Part shown: positions 1-8,534 of the stretch, piece by piece
How positions within the stretch are numbered: the first letter of the stretch is position 1
Layout: each line of letters opens with the position of its first letter
From: Shimia sp. R9_2
Lineage (GTDB): Bacteria; Pseudomonadota; Alphaproteobacteria; Rhodobacterales; Rhodobacteraceae
DNA length: 64,000 nucleotides
NCBI RefSeq assembly: GCF_017743735.1
Contig: NZ_JAGHRO010000009.1
Location: forward strand, 62,001-126,000
Direction: 5' to 3'
The notes under the pieces: generated by a model
The model's database searches: none
Told to the model about the DNA's origin: nothing
What the model saw: only the letters and a program-made list of their open reading frames with translations
Made by a program: the position numbers and the translations under genes

Positions 1-882
1 GGGCAGTGGCGCACGTTTCTGGCGGCGCGTGGCTCCTACAAAACCCTGCGCGCCCTGTCTGAAGCCTACCCGGAGCCTGCCAAACGTCTGGCGATGCCAC
101 GCCCGCAGATCTCGCTGAACGCCACCATCGCGCAGGCAGGTCCGCCGCTGGCACAGAATGCCACCATTGGCGGGATCGACTTTGTCCTTTCTGCCGGAGA
201 TGTGGTTGCGGTGATCGGGCACAGCGGGTCGGGCAAATCCACCTTGGCGAAAATGCTGGCCGGGATCTGGGTACCGCAGCGCGGGGCGATCCGTCTGGAT
301 GGCACGCCGATGGCGAAATGGGACACAGAAGAGCTTGGCCAGCTGATTGGTTATCTGCCACAGGATGTGCAGCTGTTTGACGGCACCATTCGGGACAATA
401 TTGCGCGGTTTTCCACCACGATTGATGACAGCAAAGTGCTGGAAGCGGCAATTGCGGCGGATGTGCATGGTTTGATCAGCAGCCTGCCCGATGGCTACGC
501 CACCGAGATCGGCAACGGCTATCATCTGTCCGGCGGCCAGCGTCAGCGCATCGCGCTTGCGCGCGCGCTTTACAATGATCCCTTTGTGCTGGTGCTCGAT
601 GAGCCCAATTCCGATCTGGATGCCCAGGGGGAGCTGGCGCTGCGCAATGCCATTCGCGGCGCAAGTGCGCGGGGCGCGATCACCTTTGTCATGACTCACC
701 GCCCGAGCACGCTTGAGGCGGTCAACAAAGTGCTGACGCTGAACAAAGGCGCGCAAACCGGCTTTGGCGACAAAGAAGACATTCTGCGCCCCCGCCAGCA
801 GACATCTGTGGCGCGTGCGGCAAACCTGCGGCTGGCGGAAGGCCAGGCGGCACCAGCGAGCAAGAAAGGAGCGAACCAATGA
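1..882 (+). CDS. Type I secretion ABC transporter (permease/ATPase), C-terminal part
   Basis: This is the end of an inner-membrane ABC exporter of the PrtD/HlyB type; the frame is open from base 1, so the transmembrane half lies outside the window. What remains is the nucleotide-binding domain: Walker A GHSGSGKST near base 217, a Q-loop (GYLPQDVQLF), the signature LSGGQRQR near base 526 and Walker B VLVLDEP near base 587. The Walker B region reads DEPNSDLD, as in PrtD-type secretion ATPases. It overlaps the next gene, an HlyD-type adaptor, by 4 bases (ATGA), so the two are translationally coupled. Its family powers export of RTX proteins with an uncleaved C-terminal signal. The RTX protein at 25185-28628 is a possible client, but nothing here proves that. 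Confidence 0.93.
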   Translation, partial: GQWRTFLAARGSYKTLRALSEAYPEPAKRLAMPRPQISLNATIAQAGPPLAQNATIGGIDFVLSAGDVVAVIGHSGSGKSTLAKMLAGIWVPQRGAIRLDGTPMAKWDTEELGQLIGYLPQDVQLFDGTIRDNIARFSTTIDDSKVLEAAIAADVHGLISSLPDGYATEIGNGYHLSGGQRQRIALARALYNDPFVLVLDEPNSDLDAQGELALRNAIRGASARGAITFVMTHRPSTLEAVNKVLTLNKGAQTGFGDKEDILRPRQQTSVARAANLRLAEGQAAPASKKGANQ

Positions 883-2249
883 CCCCTGCTTTGAGAAAAC
901 AATCCAACGGCTGCGTTCTGCGCCTTGAGGACTACAACCGCGTGCAAACAAAGGCAGCGGGCATCGGGATCGGAGGCTTTGTCTTCTTTGGCATCCTGAC
1001 CGTGGCGGGTTTCCTTGGTGGCGCGGCCTATTGGGCGAGCACCTCGCAGCTTGACGGTGCGGTGGTGGCCCCGGCTTCCTTTGTTGTGGAAGGCAACCGC
1101 AAGACGGTTGAGCATTTCGAGGGCGGCGTGGTGCGCAATATCTTTGTCAGCGACGGGGATCTGGTGGAGGCGGGGGACACGCTTGTGGAACTCGACAACA
1201 CCGATCTGGGGGTGGATCTGGATGTGTTGAGCAGCCAGATTGGCGACCTTTCTGCGCGGCGCGCGCGGCTGGAAACACAGCTCGACAGCGCGCCTGTTTT
1301 TGCGGAAGAGCGTGTGGCAAATGCGCTGCCTGTGGCACTTGAGCCGGAAGTCTGGCAGGCGTCATTTGTGCGGCAAAAGGCCTTGTTTGATGCGGAGCAG
1401 CGCTCTCGTGATGCCGAAGCAGCACTGATTGAGCAGCGGTTGGTGAGCCTTCAGGATCAGGTGGAAGGGCTGCAGGCGCAACAGGTGTCAAACCGCCGTC
1501 AGGTGGAGATCACACAGCAGGAGCTGGTCAATCTCGAAAGCCTGTTGGATCGCGGTCTGGTGGCTGTCACCCGTGTGAATTCCCGCCGTGTCGAGATTGA
1601 GCGCCTCAATGGTGTTGAAGCGGCCCTGCGCACTGATGAGGCGCGGGCGCGCAATGAAATTAGCGAGTTGCGCCTGTCCCAGATTGGCACAGAGCGCCTG
1701 CGTCAGGAGACGGCCTCCACTGAAATCGCGCAGATTGAGGCCCAGCTAGAAACGCTTGAAGCGCAGTATCTTGGGGCCAGTGAGCGCTTCAATCGTGTGG
1801 CGATCACCGCGCCGGTCAGCGGGCGGGTCGTGGAAATGACGGTGTTCACCAAAGGCGGCGTGGTGCGTCCGGGTGCGCCGATCCTCGATATTGTGCCGCT
1901 GGATCAACCGCTTGTGGTTGAGGCGCGTGTGGAGACCGGGGACATTGAAAAACTGCATGTTGGCCAATCCTCGCGCGTGCGTCTGTCGGCCTTTGATCAG
2001 GGCGATGTGCCGGAGGCCAATGGCATGATCGTCGACATCTCCGCTGACAGTCTGGAAGACGAGCGCACCGGGCAGTTCTACTATGTGGCCAAGGTGAAGC
2101 TTGATGAGGCGCAGCCGCGAGAGGTTGCCGCGCTTGAGATCGTGCCGGGGATGCCTGCGGATCTGTTTGTGAACACCGGAGAGCGCACCGCGCTGAGCTA
2201 TCTCACCAAACCTCTGAGTGACCGTCTCGCGCGGACCTTCATCGAGTAA
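879..2249 (+). CDS. HlyD/PrtE-family type I secretion periplasmic adaptor
   Basis: 456-residue membrane fusion protein that links the ABC exporter to an outer-membrane TolC-like channel. It has one N-terminal membrane anchor (about residues 33-52). A lipoyl-like half follows, with the typical EGNRKTVEHFEGGVV stretch. Next comes a long Ala/Glu/Gln-rich coiled coil (about residues 120-300), then the second lipoyl half and beta-barrel (ITAPVSGRVVEM). The C-terminal PGMPADLFVNTGERTALSYL block is characteristic of PrtE-type adaptors. The ATG start overlaps the stop of the ABC gene, so these form an operon. No tolC-like gene follows; the operon ends at a hairpin at 2256. Confidence 0.94.
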   Translation: MTPALRKQSNGCVLRLEDYNRVQTKAAGIGIGGFVFFGILTVAGFLGGAAYWASTSQLDGAVVAPASFVVEGNRKTVEHFEGGVVRNIFVSDGDLVEAGDTLVELDNTDLGVDLDVLSSQIGDLSARRARLETQLDSAPVFAEERVANALPVALEPEVWQASFVRQKALFDAEQRSRDAEAALIEQRLVSLQDQVEGLQAQQVSNRRQVEITQQELVNLESLLDRGLVAVTRVNSRRVEIERLNGVEAALRTDEARARNEISELRLSQIGTERLRQETASTEIAQIEAQLETLEAQYLGASERFNRVAITAPVSGRVVEMTVFTKGGVVRPGAPILDIVPLDQPLVVEARVETGDIEKLHVGQSSRVRLSAFDQGDVPEANGMIVDISADSLEDERTGQFYYVAKVKLDEAQPREVAALEIVPGMPADLFVNTGERTALSYLTKPLSDRLARTFIE

Positions 2250-2255
2250 ATACCT

Positions 2256-2284
2256 GTGTCACGCCGCAAATGTCGGCGTGACAC
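2256..2284. terminator. Hairpin terminator between convergent genes
   Basis: A perfect 11-base-pair stem (GTGTCACGCCG and its complement) with a 7-base loop lies just after the adaptor stop codon. It also contains the stop codon of the convergent LysR gene. The T-run is weak, so termination efficiency is uncertain, but position and symmetry suit a shared terminator. Confidence 0.6.
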
Positions 2285-3179
2285 CCTTTGGCGGGTTCTT
2301 GGCGATGTAGGCGCCGATCTTGGCCAGGAGGGGTTTGCGCGGGCAGGTCAGGCGCGAGGCCGCACCGAGATTGCGCAGGTTGCCTGGGGCCTCAAAAGGC
2401 ACAAAAGAAAGCGGCCAATTGTCTTCGCGAAACTGCTCCGCGGCCAGCGCTGAGACAATGGTGCAATCATCAGAATGCATGATGTGGCGGCAGATGGTTT
2501 CAAACCGCAGGGCCGTGAGATCAAACCGCTTGGAGGCACGGGATTCCGGTCGGGGCGTGGGCAGGCGATCTTCCAGTTCATAGCCAAAGGAATGCGGCAG
2601 GCGGATGAAATCGCTGACCGGCACGTCTTCGGGGTGAATGGCAGATAGCGTCGCAAGCGGATGGCCGTGGCGCATGGCCAGATACAGCGGCTCTGTCCAG
2701 ATCGAGGTGAAATCCAGTGTTGGATTGTGATTGAGCTGCGCCACCAAGGCGACGTCAAGCTCGTGGTTTTCCACCATTTGCAACATGTTCTGCGGCAGGT
2801 CTTCGATCATCGTGACCCGCATACGGGGGAACAAGTTATTGAACAGAATGGAGAAATACTGCGTGAGATAGGGCGCAAGCGTGGGGGTGAGACCAATTTT
2901 GAACGGCACGGCCTCTGGGTCGCGGAACTCGGTTGCGGCGTCCTTGATGCGTTGGGCATCAGACAGCATACGGTCGGCAATGCGGGCCACCCGCTCGCCA
3001 AAGGCCGAGAGCCGGGTTTCACCGCTCATGCGGATGAAAAGGTCCGCGCCCAGTTCCTTTTCGAGTTTGCGAATTTGGTTGGACAGGGCCGGCTGCGTCA
3101 CGTTGCAGGCCTCGGCAGCGCTGCTGAAGTTTTTCAGCCTCGCAACCGCCGTGACATACTCAAGGTCTCGCAGGTTCAT
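2259..3179 (-). CDS. LysR-family transcriptional regulator (OxyR-like sequence, no redox cysteines)
   Basis: 306-residue LysR-type regulator. The N-terminal winged helix-turn-helix reads MNLRDLEYV, then NFSSAAEACNVTQPALSNQIRKLE in two runs, which is close to OxyR. The effector domain starts with FKIGLTPTLAPYL. The paired cysteines that make OxyR peroxide-responsive are not at the expected loop; the only cysteines present are scattered (CNVT, ICRH, DDCT, LTC). I therefore do not name it oxyR. It lies downstream of the flavin oxidoreductase/GST operon on the same strand, separated by a 112-base gap holding two palindromes. It may control that operon or be unrelated. Confidence 0.88.
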   Translation of the reverse strand: MNLRDLEYVTAVARLKNFSSAAEACNVTQPALSNQIRKLEKELGADLFIRMSGETRLSAFGERVARIADRMLSDAQRIKDAATEFRDPEAVPFKIGLTPTLAPYLTQYFSILFNNLFPRMRVTMIEDLPQNMLQMVENHELDVALVAQLNHNPTLDFTSIWTEPLYLAMRHGHPLATLSAIHPEDVPVSDFIRLPHSFGYELEDRLPTPRPESRASKRFDLTALRFETICRHIMHSDDCTIVSALAAEQFREDNWPLSFVPFEAPGNLRNLGAASRLTCPRKPLLAKIGAYIAKNPPKGVTPTFAA

Positions 3180-3229
3180 CTCTCAGCGCCATCACATGTG
3201 TTCCTAATGCCGAATTTAACTCGGCTGAG

Positions 3230-3279
3230 GCACCCTAAGTCGCTCAAAGACCTTACGATAGGGTGCACACAGGCCTGTG
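3230..3279. promoter_or_regulatory. Inverted repeats upstream of the LysR gene
   Basis: Two symmetrical elements occupy the gap before the LysR start. One is an 8-base arm pair, GCACCCTA and TAGGGTGC, at 3230-3237 and 3259-3266. The other is a perfect 12-base palindrome, CACAGGCCTGTG, at 3268-3279. They could be an autoregulatory operator or the end-hairpin of the upstream operon. No function is established. Confidence 0.4.
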
Positions 3280-3291
3280 ATGGGAAGTGAG

Positions 3292-4935
3292 CTATCGCGC
3301 CGAGGGGCCAAAGCTCTCAAAATGGATCTGCTCAGCGGGCACGCCTGCCGCTTCAAGGCCGCTGCGCAGCTCTGCAATGAAGCGCGCGGGGCCGCACAGC
3401 AGGTAGTGCGCCGTGGCACCGGCCTCCAGTTGCAAAAGTGCCTGCGCGGTGATCCGGCCATGGTGGTCAAAACGGCCTGCAGCCTGATCCGCTGCGCTGG
3501 GGCGGCTGTAAAAGAGGCGCTGGTGGAGGTGGTCGTGTGCTTCAACCAAAGCATCCGTTTCGCTGCGCAGCGCGTGGTGCGCGCTGTCTTTTGCGCCATG
3601 TACAAACCACACCGGTCGAGCCGCTTTGTCTTGCGCAAGGGTGTGCAGCATGGAGACCATCGGGGTGAGCCCGACACCGGCGCTGACCAGCACCAGCGGG
3701 GCGCTGTCTTGAGGGATCACGAAATCCCCCGCAGGCTGGGACGCGCGCAGCATCGCGCCTTCCTCCAACCCATCATGTAGATGCCGTGAAGCCAGCCCGT
3801 GGCTTTCTCGTTTGATTGTAAGGCGATAGGCCGACTTGTCGCTCGGATCACCCGAGAGGGAATAGCTGCGTTTCACGGGGCCGGTGTGGCCCGGCACGTT
3901 GATTTCTATCGGCAGGTGCTGACCAGCGGCGTAAGGCGTGACTCCCTCGCCATCTACGGGGGACAGATAGAAGGAGGTGGTCTCCTCACTTTCCTTGACG
4001 CGCTTTGACACCGTGAATTGGCGCAGGTCCGCATCCGGCTTTGACCAGCGCAGACCAAGCGCGTTGGGGCGCTCGATCACCGCGTCGATTGTGACGTCGA
4101 TCACGCGGTGGGCCTCTGGGTCAAGTTTTGCGTCCGGGTGCCAGTTGATGCTGGCGCGTCCGGAGATGTGCAGCAGGCTTCCGCTGTCAAAATCGACAAA
4201 GACCAAGCCCACACGCGGATCGGCGAGCAGGTTGCCGATGGTGTTGAAAAAGTTGTTGCCCGCATAATCCGGGATGTGCAGATGCGTGGCATCTGACACG
4301 CGCACAAACCCCGGCAATCCGCCCCGGTGGGAGGCATCAAAGCCGCGCGAGGGCACATCGGCACCGTACTGATGGCCGGAGCCGATGAACAGCGTGTCAG
4401 CATTGGTGATCCACGCCGTTTGTGACGGTGTGAGCGCCTCCGTGCGCTTGGCTGGCGCGGGGGTATTGGCGGACACACGGCGCAAACTGCGCTCGTGGAT
4501 GTATTGCGGGCAATTCCCGAAAGTCTGTTTGATATCGAGCGTATAGGCGGCACCTGATCGCTTGAGGCGTCCGCTAAAGCGGTTGCGACGGCGGCTGTGC
4601 AGCTCGATGCCGACGGCACCGATGTCGGTGCCCGCATCCACGGCGGCGCGCAGCGGATCTTGTGCATCAATCTCTGTGTTCAGCGTAAGCGCGCGCGGGT
4701 TTGGCGAGCGGATAAATCCGTCCGGCCCGTCCAGCAGCGTGACCCATGTGTGGCCATCTGCACCGGCGCCAGACACCACCAGAAACGGCAAAGACGTGTG
4801 AAAATCCCGGTGCTGTTGCGGTAGATAATCGCGGATGAAACCGCTGGCCCATTGGGCCACGTCACCGGCGCCTGCGCGTTTCTGGGCGGCGCGTTCTCCG
4901 GCGTGAAACGGGGTGCGTTCTGAAACGGTGTCCAT
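3292..4935 (-). CDS. Pyridoxamine 5'-phosphate oxidase-like / ferredoxin-reductase-like fusion oxidoreductase
   Basis: 547-residue two-domain flavoprotein. Residues about 30-300 form a split-barrel FMN-binding (PNPOx-like) domain (e.g. DRSFDASHRGG-type and GNNFFNTIGNLLADPRVGL segments). Residues about 305-547 form a flavohaemoglobin/phthalate-dioxygenase-reductase-like module: FAD motif RSYSLS, NAD-binding VSAGVGLTPM, YLLCGPARF, and the terminal ESFGP. Many relatives carry a C-terminal plant-type 2Fe-2S domain; here the protein stops right after ESFGP, so that domain is absent. It probably passes electrons from NAD(P)H through FAD to FMN. It is the third gene after the DUF1348 protein and the glutathione S-transferase, which suggests a detoxification or redox role. 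The substrate is unknown. Confidence 0.87.
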   Translation of the reverse strand: MDTVSERTPFHAGERAAQKRAGAGDVAQWASGFIRDYLPQQHRDFHTSLPFLVVSGAGADGHTWVTLLDGPDGFIRSPNPRALTLNTEIDAQDPLRAAVDAGTDIGAVGIELHSRRRNRFSGRLKRSGAAYTLDIKQTFGNCPQYIHERSLRRVSANTPAPAKRTEALTPSQTAWITNADTLFIGSGHQYGADVPSRGFDASHRGGLPGFVRVSDATHLHIPDYAGNNFFNTIGNLLADPRVGLVFVDFDSGSLLHISGRASINWHPDAKLDPEAHRVIDVTIDAVIERPNALGLRWSKPDADLRQFTVSKRVKESEETTSFYLSPVDGEGVTPYAAGQHLPIEINVPGHTGPVKRSYSLSGDPSDKSAYRLTIKRESHGLASRHLHDGLEEGAMLRASQPAGDFVIPQDSAPLVLVSAGVGLTPMVSMLHTLAQDKAARPVWFVHGAKDSAHHALRSETDALVEAHDHLHQRLFYSRPSAADQAAGRFDHHGRITAQALLQLEAGATAHYLLCGPARFIAELRSGLEAAGVPAEQIHFESFGPSAR

Positions 4936-4960
4936 GTGATCTACCTTTCTGAAAAGGGGG

Positions 4961-4980
4961 CTGGCGCTGAGGCGCGCCAG
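4961..4980. other. Intercistronic hairpin
   Basis: CTGGCGC and its complement GCGCCAG form a 7-base-pair stem with a 6-base loop in the short gap between the GST gene and the fusion oxidoreductase. It may tune expression within the operon. Evidence is symmetry only. Confidence 0.4.
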
Positions 4981-4989
4981 CCTGCTGGA

Positions 4990-5613
4990 TTAGGCCAGTT
5001 CCGGGACCGGAGAAGCCACCATGCCGACAAAGTTCGGCTCGGCCTCAACACGCGCGATCCAAGCGCGCAGGTTGGGGTAGGGGGCGAGGTCGACGCCGCC
5101 TTCTGGTGCATGGGCGATGTAACTGAAGCAGGCCACGTCGGCGGCGGTGATGACATCGGCGGCCAGCCAGTTGCGGTCCGCGAGATGCGCTTCCATGACC
5201 TTAAAGAGCGCATGGGCCTTGGCGATGGCGGCCTCGTGATTGAGCGGTGCACCAAACAAGGTGACCAGACGCGCGGCACAGGGGCCGGAATAGACGTTGT
5301 CTGCGGCGATGGTCAGCCAGCGCTGCACCTCGGCTGCCACTTTTGGATCGGCGGGCAGCCAGTCGCTGTCTGGCGCATAGGTTTTCACCAGATAGACAAG
5401 GATGGCGTTGGAATCCGCGAGAGTATAGCCATCGTCCTCAATGGCCGGAACCAGACCAAAGGGGCTGACTTTCAGGAAGTCCGGTGCCTTATGTGCGCCA
5501 GCGGCCATATCCAGATCGATGGTTTCATAAGGCAGGCCCAGCAGGGCGAGCATCAGCTCGACCCGGTGACAGTGGCCGGATTTTGGGGTGCGGTAGAGTT
5601 TGATCGGTTTCAT
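4990..5613 (-). CDS. Glutathione S-transferase family protein
   Basis: 207-residue cytosolic GST. The N-terminal thioredoxin fold begins KPIKLYRTPKSGHCHRVELML, with the family's cis-proline strand (GLVPAIEDDGYTLADSNAI, where VP-A and the DS pair bind glutathione). The all-helical domain follows (residues about 90-200, with the NWLAADVITAADV hydrophobic-staple motif typical of bacterial GSTs). Length is normal. The ATG at 5613 has AGGA upstream. It sits between the DUF1348 gene and the fusion oxidoreductase in one apparent operon. Likely role: conjugation or thiol-dependent detoxification. Confidence 0.92.
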   Translation of the reverse strand: MKPIKLYRTPKSGHCHRVELMLALLGLPYETIDLDMAAGAHKAPDFLKVSPFGLVPAIEDDGYTLADSNAILVYLVKTYAPDSDWLPADPKVAAEVQRWLTIAADNVYSGPCAARLVTLFGAPLNHEAAIAKAHALFKVMEAHLADRNWLAADVITAADVACFSYIAHAPEGGVDLAPYPNLRAWIARVEAEPNFVGMVASPVPELA

Positions 5614-5631
5614 ATCGTGATCCTGTTGTGA

Positions 5632-6108
5632 TTAGAGGCCAAGGTCGCTCAGGCCGGGGTGGTCGTCGGGGCGCCGGCCCAGAGGCCAGCGGAAGAGCCG
5701 CTCTTCTTCGGTGATCGGTTTTTCGTTGATGGAGGCATGGCGGTTGGCCATGTAGCCATTGGCGTCAAATTCCCAGTTCTCATTGCCGTAGGCGCGGAAC
5801 CAGTTGCCGCTGTCATCGTGATATTCATAGGCGTAGCGCACCGCGATGCGGTTGTCGGTATAGGCCCAGAGCTCCTTGATCAGGCGGTAGTCGAGCTCCT
5901 TGTCCCATTTGCGGGTCAGGAAGGCTTCGATCTCGGCCCGGCCCTGCGGGAACTCGGCGCGGTTGCGCCACTTGCTGTCCGGCGTATAGGCGAGCGCCAC
6001 TTTGGCAGGGTTGCGGCCGTTCCAGCCGTCTTCGGCGAGGCGCACCTTTTCGATGGCTGTTTCTCGCGTAAACGGTGGCAGGGGCGCGCGGGGCGGTTCT
6101 TGAGACAT
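5632..6108 (-). CDS. DUF1348 / NTF2-like small protein
   Basis: 158-residue NTF2-fold protein of the DUF1348 family, recognised by the [31 protein letters not shown] and [12 protein letters not shown] segments and the end [14 protein letters not shown]. The family has no firm function; members often sit beside LysR regulators and oxidoreductases. I chose the ATG at 6108 rather than a TTG 6 bases upstream, because AAAGGA lies 8 bases before the ATG and is too close to the TTG. It is the first gene of the operon running to 3292 and is divergent from the LysR gene at 6237. Confidence 0.88.
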   Translation of the reverse strand: MSQEPPRAPLPPFTRETAIEKVRLAEDGWNGRNPAKVALAYTPDSKWRNRAEFPQGRAEIEAFLTRKWDKELDYRLIKELWAYTDNRIAVRYAYEYHDDSGNWFRAYGNENWEFDANGYMANRHASINEKPITEEERLFRWPLGRRPDDHPGLSDLGL

Positions 6109-6199
6109 GGCCAAATCCTTTGATTGGAAATCTGCGTTTCATCGCTTGGCCAAGAGATAGATTGATCCGGAAAGCGAATGAATATACGAAATATGAAAG

Positions 6200-6218
6200 T
6201 CATTATTTTGAAAAATGA
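6200..6218. promoter_or_regulatory. Candidate LysR-type binding site in a divergent promoter
   Basis: TCATT-N9-AATGA, an inverted repeat with T-N11-A geometry inside it, lies in an AT-rich 128-base gap between the DUF1348 operon and the divergent LysR gene. LysR regulators typically bind such sites next to their own gene and the gene they control. Location and symmetry support the call; the exact site is inferred. Confidence 0.5.
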
Positions 6219-6236
6219 TCATATTGGAGCTGTGCT

Positions 6237-7133
6237 TTGGATCGTTTGCAAACCCTCGAAGTCTTTGTGGCTGTGGCAGAAGAAGAGAGCTTTGCGGCCG
6301 GGGCGCGGCGGCTGGGGTTGAGCGCACCTTCGGCAACGCGGGGGGTGAACACGCTGGAGGCGCGCCTTGGGACGCCGTTGTTCACACGGACCACGCGGCG
6401 GGTGCGGTTGACCGAAGTGGGGCACACCTATCTGGAGGATGCGCGCCACATTCTGGCGCAGATGCAGGCGGCGGATGACGCGGCCACGGGGGCGGCGACC
6501 AATCCGGTGGGGCAGCTGCGGATCACCTGCCCAACGGAATTTGGCCGGATTTATGTTGCACCGATCCTGACGGATTTTTTGGACCTCTTCCCGGCGGTCA
6601 GCGCTGATGTGCTGATGGTGGATCGGGTGGTGAATATGGTGGAGGAGGGCTTTGACCTTGCGGTGCGGATCGGCGATTTGCCCTCCTCAGGCCTGACGGC
6701 GGTGCGTGTGGGGCAGGTGCGGCGTATGGTGGTGGCTGCGCCGGAGTATCTGGCGCGTCACGGGATGCCGCAGACGCCGGCAGACCTGCCACAGCACCAG
6801 ATCCTCACCGCCGCGCCGGTCAGCCCGACCACCGAATGGCGCTTTGGCCGGGAGCTGCAGGGCGGCGTAAAAATCAAGCCCCGCTTGACTTTAAGCAGTG
6901 TCGCAGCGGCAATTTCCGTGGCGCAAAGCGGCTGGGGTCTGTGCCGGGTGCTGTCCTATCAGGTGGCCGCTGATCTGGAGTCCGGAGCGCTGCTGGCCGT
7001 GCTGGAAGAACATGAGCCCGCGCCGCTGCCGATCCATCTGGTGCATGCGGAAGGGCGGCGGGCGCCAGCAAAAATCCGGGCCTTCATTGATATGGCGCGA
7101 GACCGGCTGCGCGCGGTCCCGGGGCTGGCTTAG
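6237..7133 (+). CDS. LysR-family transcriptional regulator
   Basis: 298-residue regulator of the common proteobacterial group with start MDRLQTLEVFVAVAEEESF. The helix-turn-helix (RRLGLSAPSATRGVNTLEA) is followed by RLGTPLFTRTTRRVRLTEVG, and the effector domain starts near GQLRITCPTEFG. The start is a TTG with GGAGC 8 bases upstream; no in-frame ATG exists nearby. It is divergent from the DUF1348-GST-oxidoreductase operon, which is therefore its most likely target. It converges with the catabolic island ending at 7147, with only 13 bases between. Confidence 0.91.
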   Translation: MDRLQTLEVFVAVAEEESFAAGARRLGLSAPSATRGVNTLEARLGTPLFTRTTRRVRLTEVGHTYLEDARHILAQMQAADDAATGAATNPVGQLRITCPTEFGRIYVAPILTDFLDLFPAVSADVLMVDRVVNMVEEGFDLAVRIGDLPSSGLTAVRVGQVRRMVVAAPEYLARHGMPQTPADLPQHQILTAAPVSPTTEWRFGRELQGGVKIKPRLTLSSVAAAISVAQSGWGLCRVLSYQVAADLESGALLAVLEEHEPAPLPIHLVHAEGRRAPAKIRAFIDMARDRLRAVPGLA

Positions 7134-7146
7134 GGGCCCTCAGCGC

Positions 7147-7842
7147 TCAGGTGCGCGCGGCTTCGAAGGCCTGCCAGGCGGCTTCAAACTTTTCAAAATC
7201 AAAGTCGTCGGCGCGGGCTGGTTCCAGCACCAGCTTTTCTGTGTCCAGAAGCTTCAGAATGGCGTCTTCCAGCATCGGCAAGACGGCTTCGGGTATGACC
7301 AGCGCGCCGTGGCGGTCTGCGTGGATGAGGTCGCCGTCGTTCACCGTCATGCCAAAGATTTCCACGGTTGTGCCAACCTCGCGCACATGCACAAAGGCGT
7401 GGCTGGGGCCGATGGAGCCTGCGACCACGGGGAAGCCCTCCGGCAGGTCGCCAAGGTCACGCATCACCCCGTTGGTGAGCGCACCCGACACACCTAAGCC
7501 CTTGTGAACCGTGGTGTTTATCTCTCCCCAGAACGCGCCAACTGCATCCGGGTAATCCAGATCTTCGACCACAGTCACGCGGGGAGACGGGCCTTCGGAC
7601 ATGTGTTTGTAGTACGCCATGCGGCGCGCGCGGATCACGTCGGGGGCTTCTTGAGAGGGTTCCTGTGCGGCGATTTTGGCGGTGCGGGCATAGCCGACCA
7701 TGGCGCCTTCCTCAGGGGCGGAGCAGAGCATGGTGCCGCGGGTGAATTGGGCAAAGCCACGTTTGCCCTGGGCGACTTCGATGGCGTTGCAGACGGTGGG
7801 TGTGTCGACAGATTGCAGGAGCTTGAGCAGGGAGGGGGTCAT
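7147..7842 (-). CDS. RraA / HMG-aldolase family protein
   Basis: 231-residue protein of the RraA-like family, which includes 4-hydroxy-4-methyl-2-oxoglutarate aldolases and oxaloacetate decarboxylases. Visible family signatures are VDTPTVCNAIE at the N-terminus, GALTNGVMRDLGDL (normally GG-x-T-D-G-x-x-RD, supplying the substrate Arg and metal Asp) and VNDGDLIHADRHGALVIP. In catabolic operons such enzymes cleave a hydroxylated keto acid to pyruvate or oxaloacetate. It is the last gene of the long minus-strand operon and overlaps the hydrolase gene by 4 bases. The exact substrate is unknown. Confidence 0.88.
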   Translation of the reverse strand: MTPSLLKLLQSVDTPTVCNAIEVAQGKRGFAQFTRGTMLCSAPEEGAMVGYARTAKIAAQEPSQEAPDVIRARRMAYYKHMSEGPSPRVTVVEDLDYPDAVGAFWGEINTTVHKGLGVSGALTNGVMRDLGDLPEGFPVVAGSIGPSHAFVHVREVGTTVEIFGMTVNDGDLIHADRHGALVIPEAVLPMLEDAILKLLDTEKLVLEPARADDFDFEKFEAAWQAFEAART

Positions 7843-8534
7843 AGGGTCTCCAACCAGGTTTTGAGCGCCGCGGTGGTGGCGTCGGGTTGTTCGAGGGTCG
7901 GCAGGTGGCCTGCGTTTGGCAGCACTTTTAGCGTGCTGTCGGGCAGCAGGTCATGCATGAGTTCGTGGCGGGCAACGGGGCAGAGGCTGTCATCCTCGCC
8001 GCAGAGCGCCAGCGCGGGGCCGGTGAAAGATTTTAGCGTCTGAGACTGATCTGGCCGGTCGCGTAACGCGATGGATTGGTTGATAAAAACCTGATCCCCG
8101 AGGGCGGTGGCCATGTTCATGCAGAGATCGAGAATGGCCCCCTGATTGGGGCCATCGGTGAGGTAGTTGGGCTTCATTTCCTCGCGCATCACACGGCGCA
8201 GCTCGCCGCGCTTTACCGCCTCGATCTGCGGGCCGCGTTTGGCTTTCACCGCGTCCGCTTCGGCGAGTGGGTTGGTGTCCATCAAGGCGAGGCCCGCGAC
8301 ACGTTCGGGGGCCTGACGGGCGATCTCCATGGCGACGATGCCGCCCATGCTGAGGCCTGCCAGCGCGAAGCGGGGTGGGGCGTGGGCCAGCACCTCTTCG
8401 GCCAAAGCGGCCATGGTCTGGTGGTGCCCGATGGGTGCGACAGAGACCGTGCGCTGAGCGGAAAAGGCGGCGATCTGCGGGGCAAAAAGCCGCGCGTCAC
8501 ACATCATGCCGGGGAGGAAAACGAGCGGGGTCAT
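7839..8534 (-). CDS. Alpha/beta-fold hydrolase
   Basis: 231-residue serine hydrolase. The nucleophile elbow GLSMGG lies near residue 62, a candidate acid is in CGEDDSLCP, and the catalytic His is in NAGHLPTLEQP. The oxyanion region starts LVFLPGMMCDARLF, typical of small cytosolic esterases and lactonases. It overlaps both neighbours by 4 bases (ATGA), so it is translated in coupling with the MetE-like and RraA-like genes. It may open an ester or lactone intermediate in the island's pathway. Confidence 0.9.
   Translation of the reverse strand: MTPLVFLPGMMCDARLFAPQIAAFSAQRTVSVAPIGHHQTMAALAEEVLAHAPPRFALAGLSMGGIVAMEIARQAPERVAGLALMDTNPLAEADAVKAKRGPQIEAVKRGELRRVMREEMKPNYLTDGPNQGAILDLCMNMATALGDQVFINQSIALRDRPDQSQTLKSFTGPALALCGEDDSLCPVARHELMHDLLPDSTLKVLPNAGHLPTLEQPDATTAALKTWLETL

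Noticed and set aside
2259-3179. Naming this LysR protein oxyR
   Set aside because: The redox-active cysteine pair is not present and no peroxide-defence gene is adjacent.
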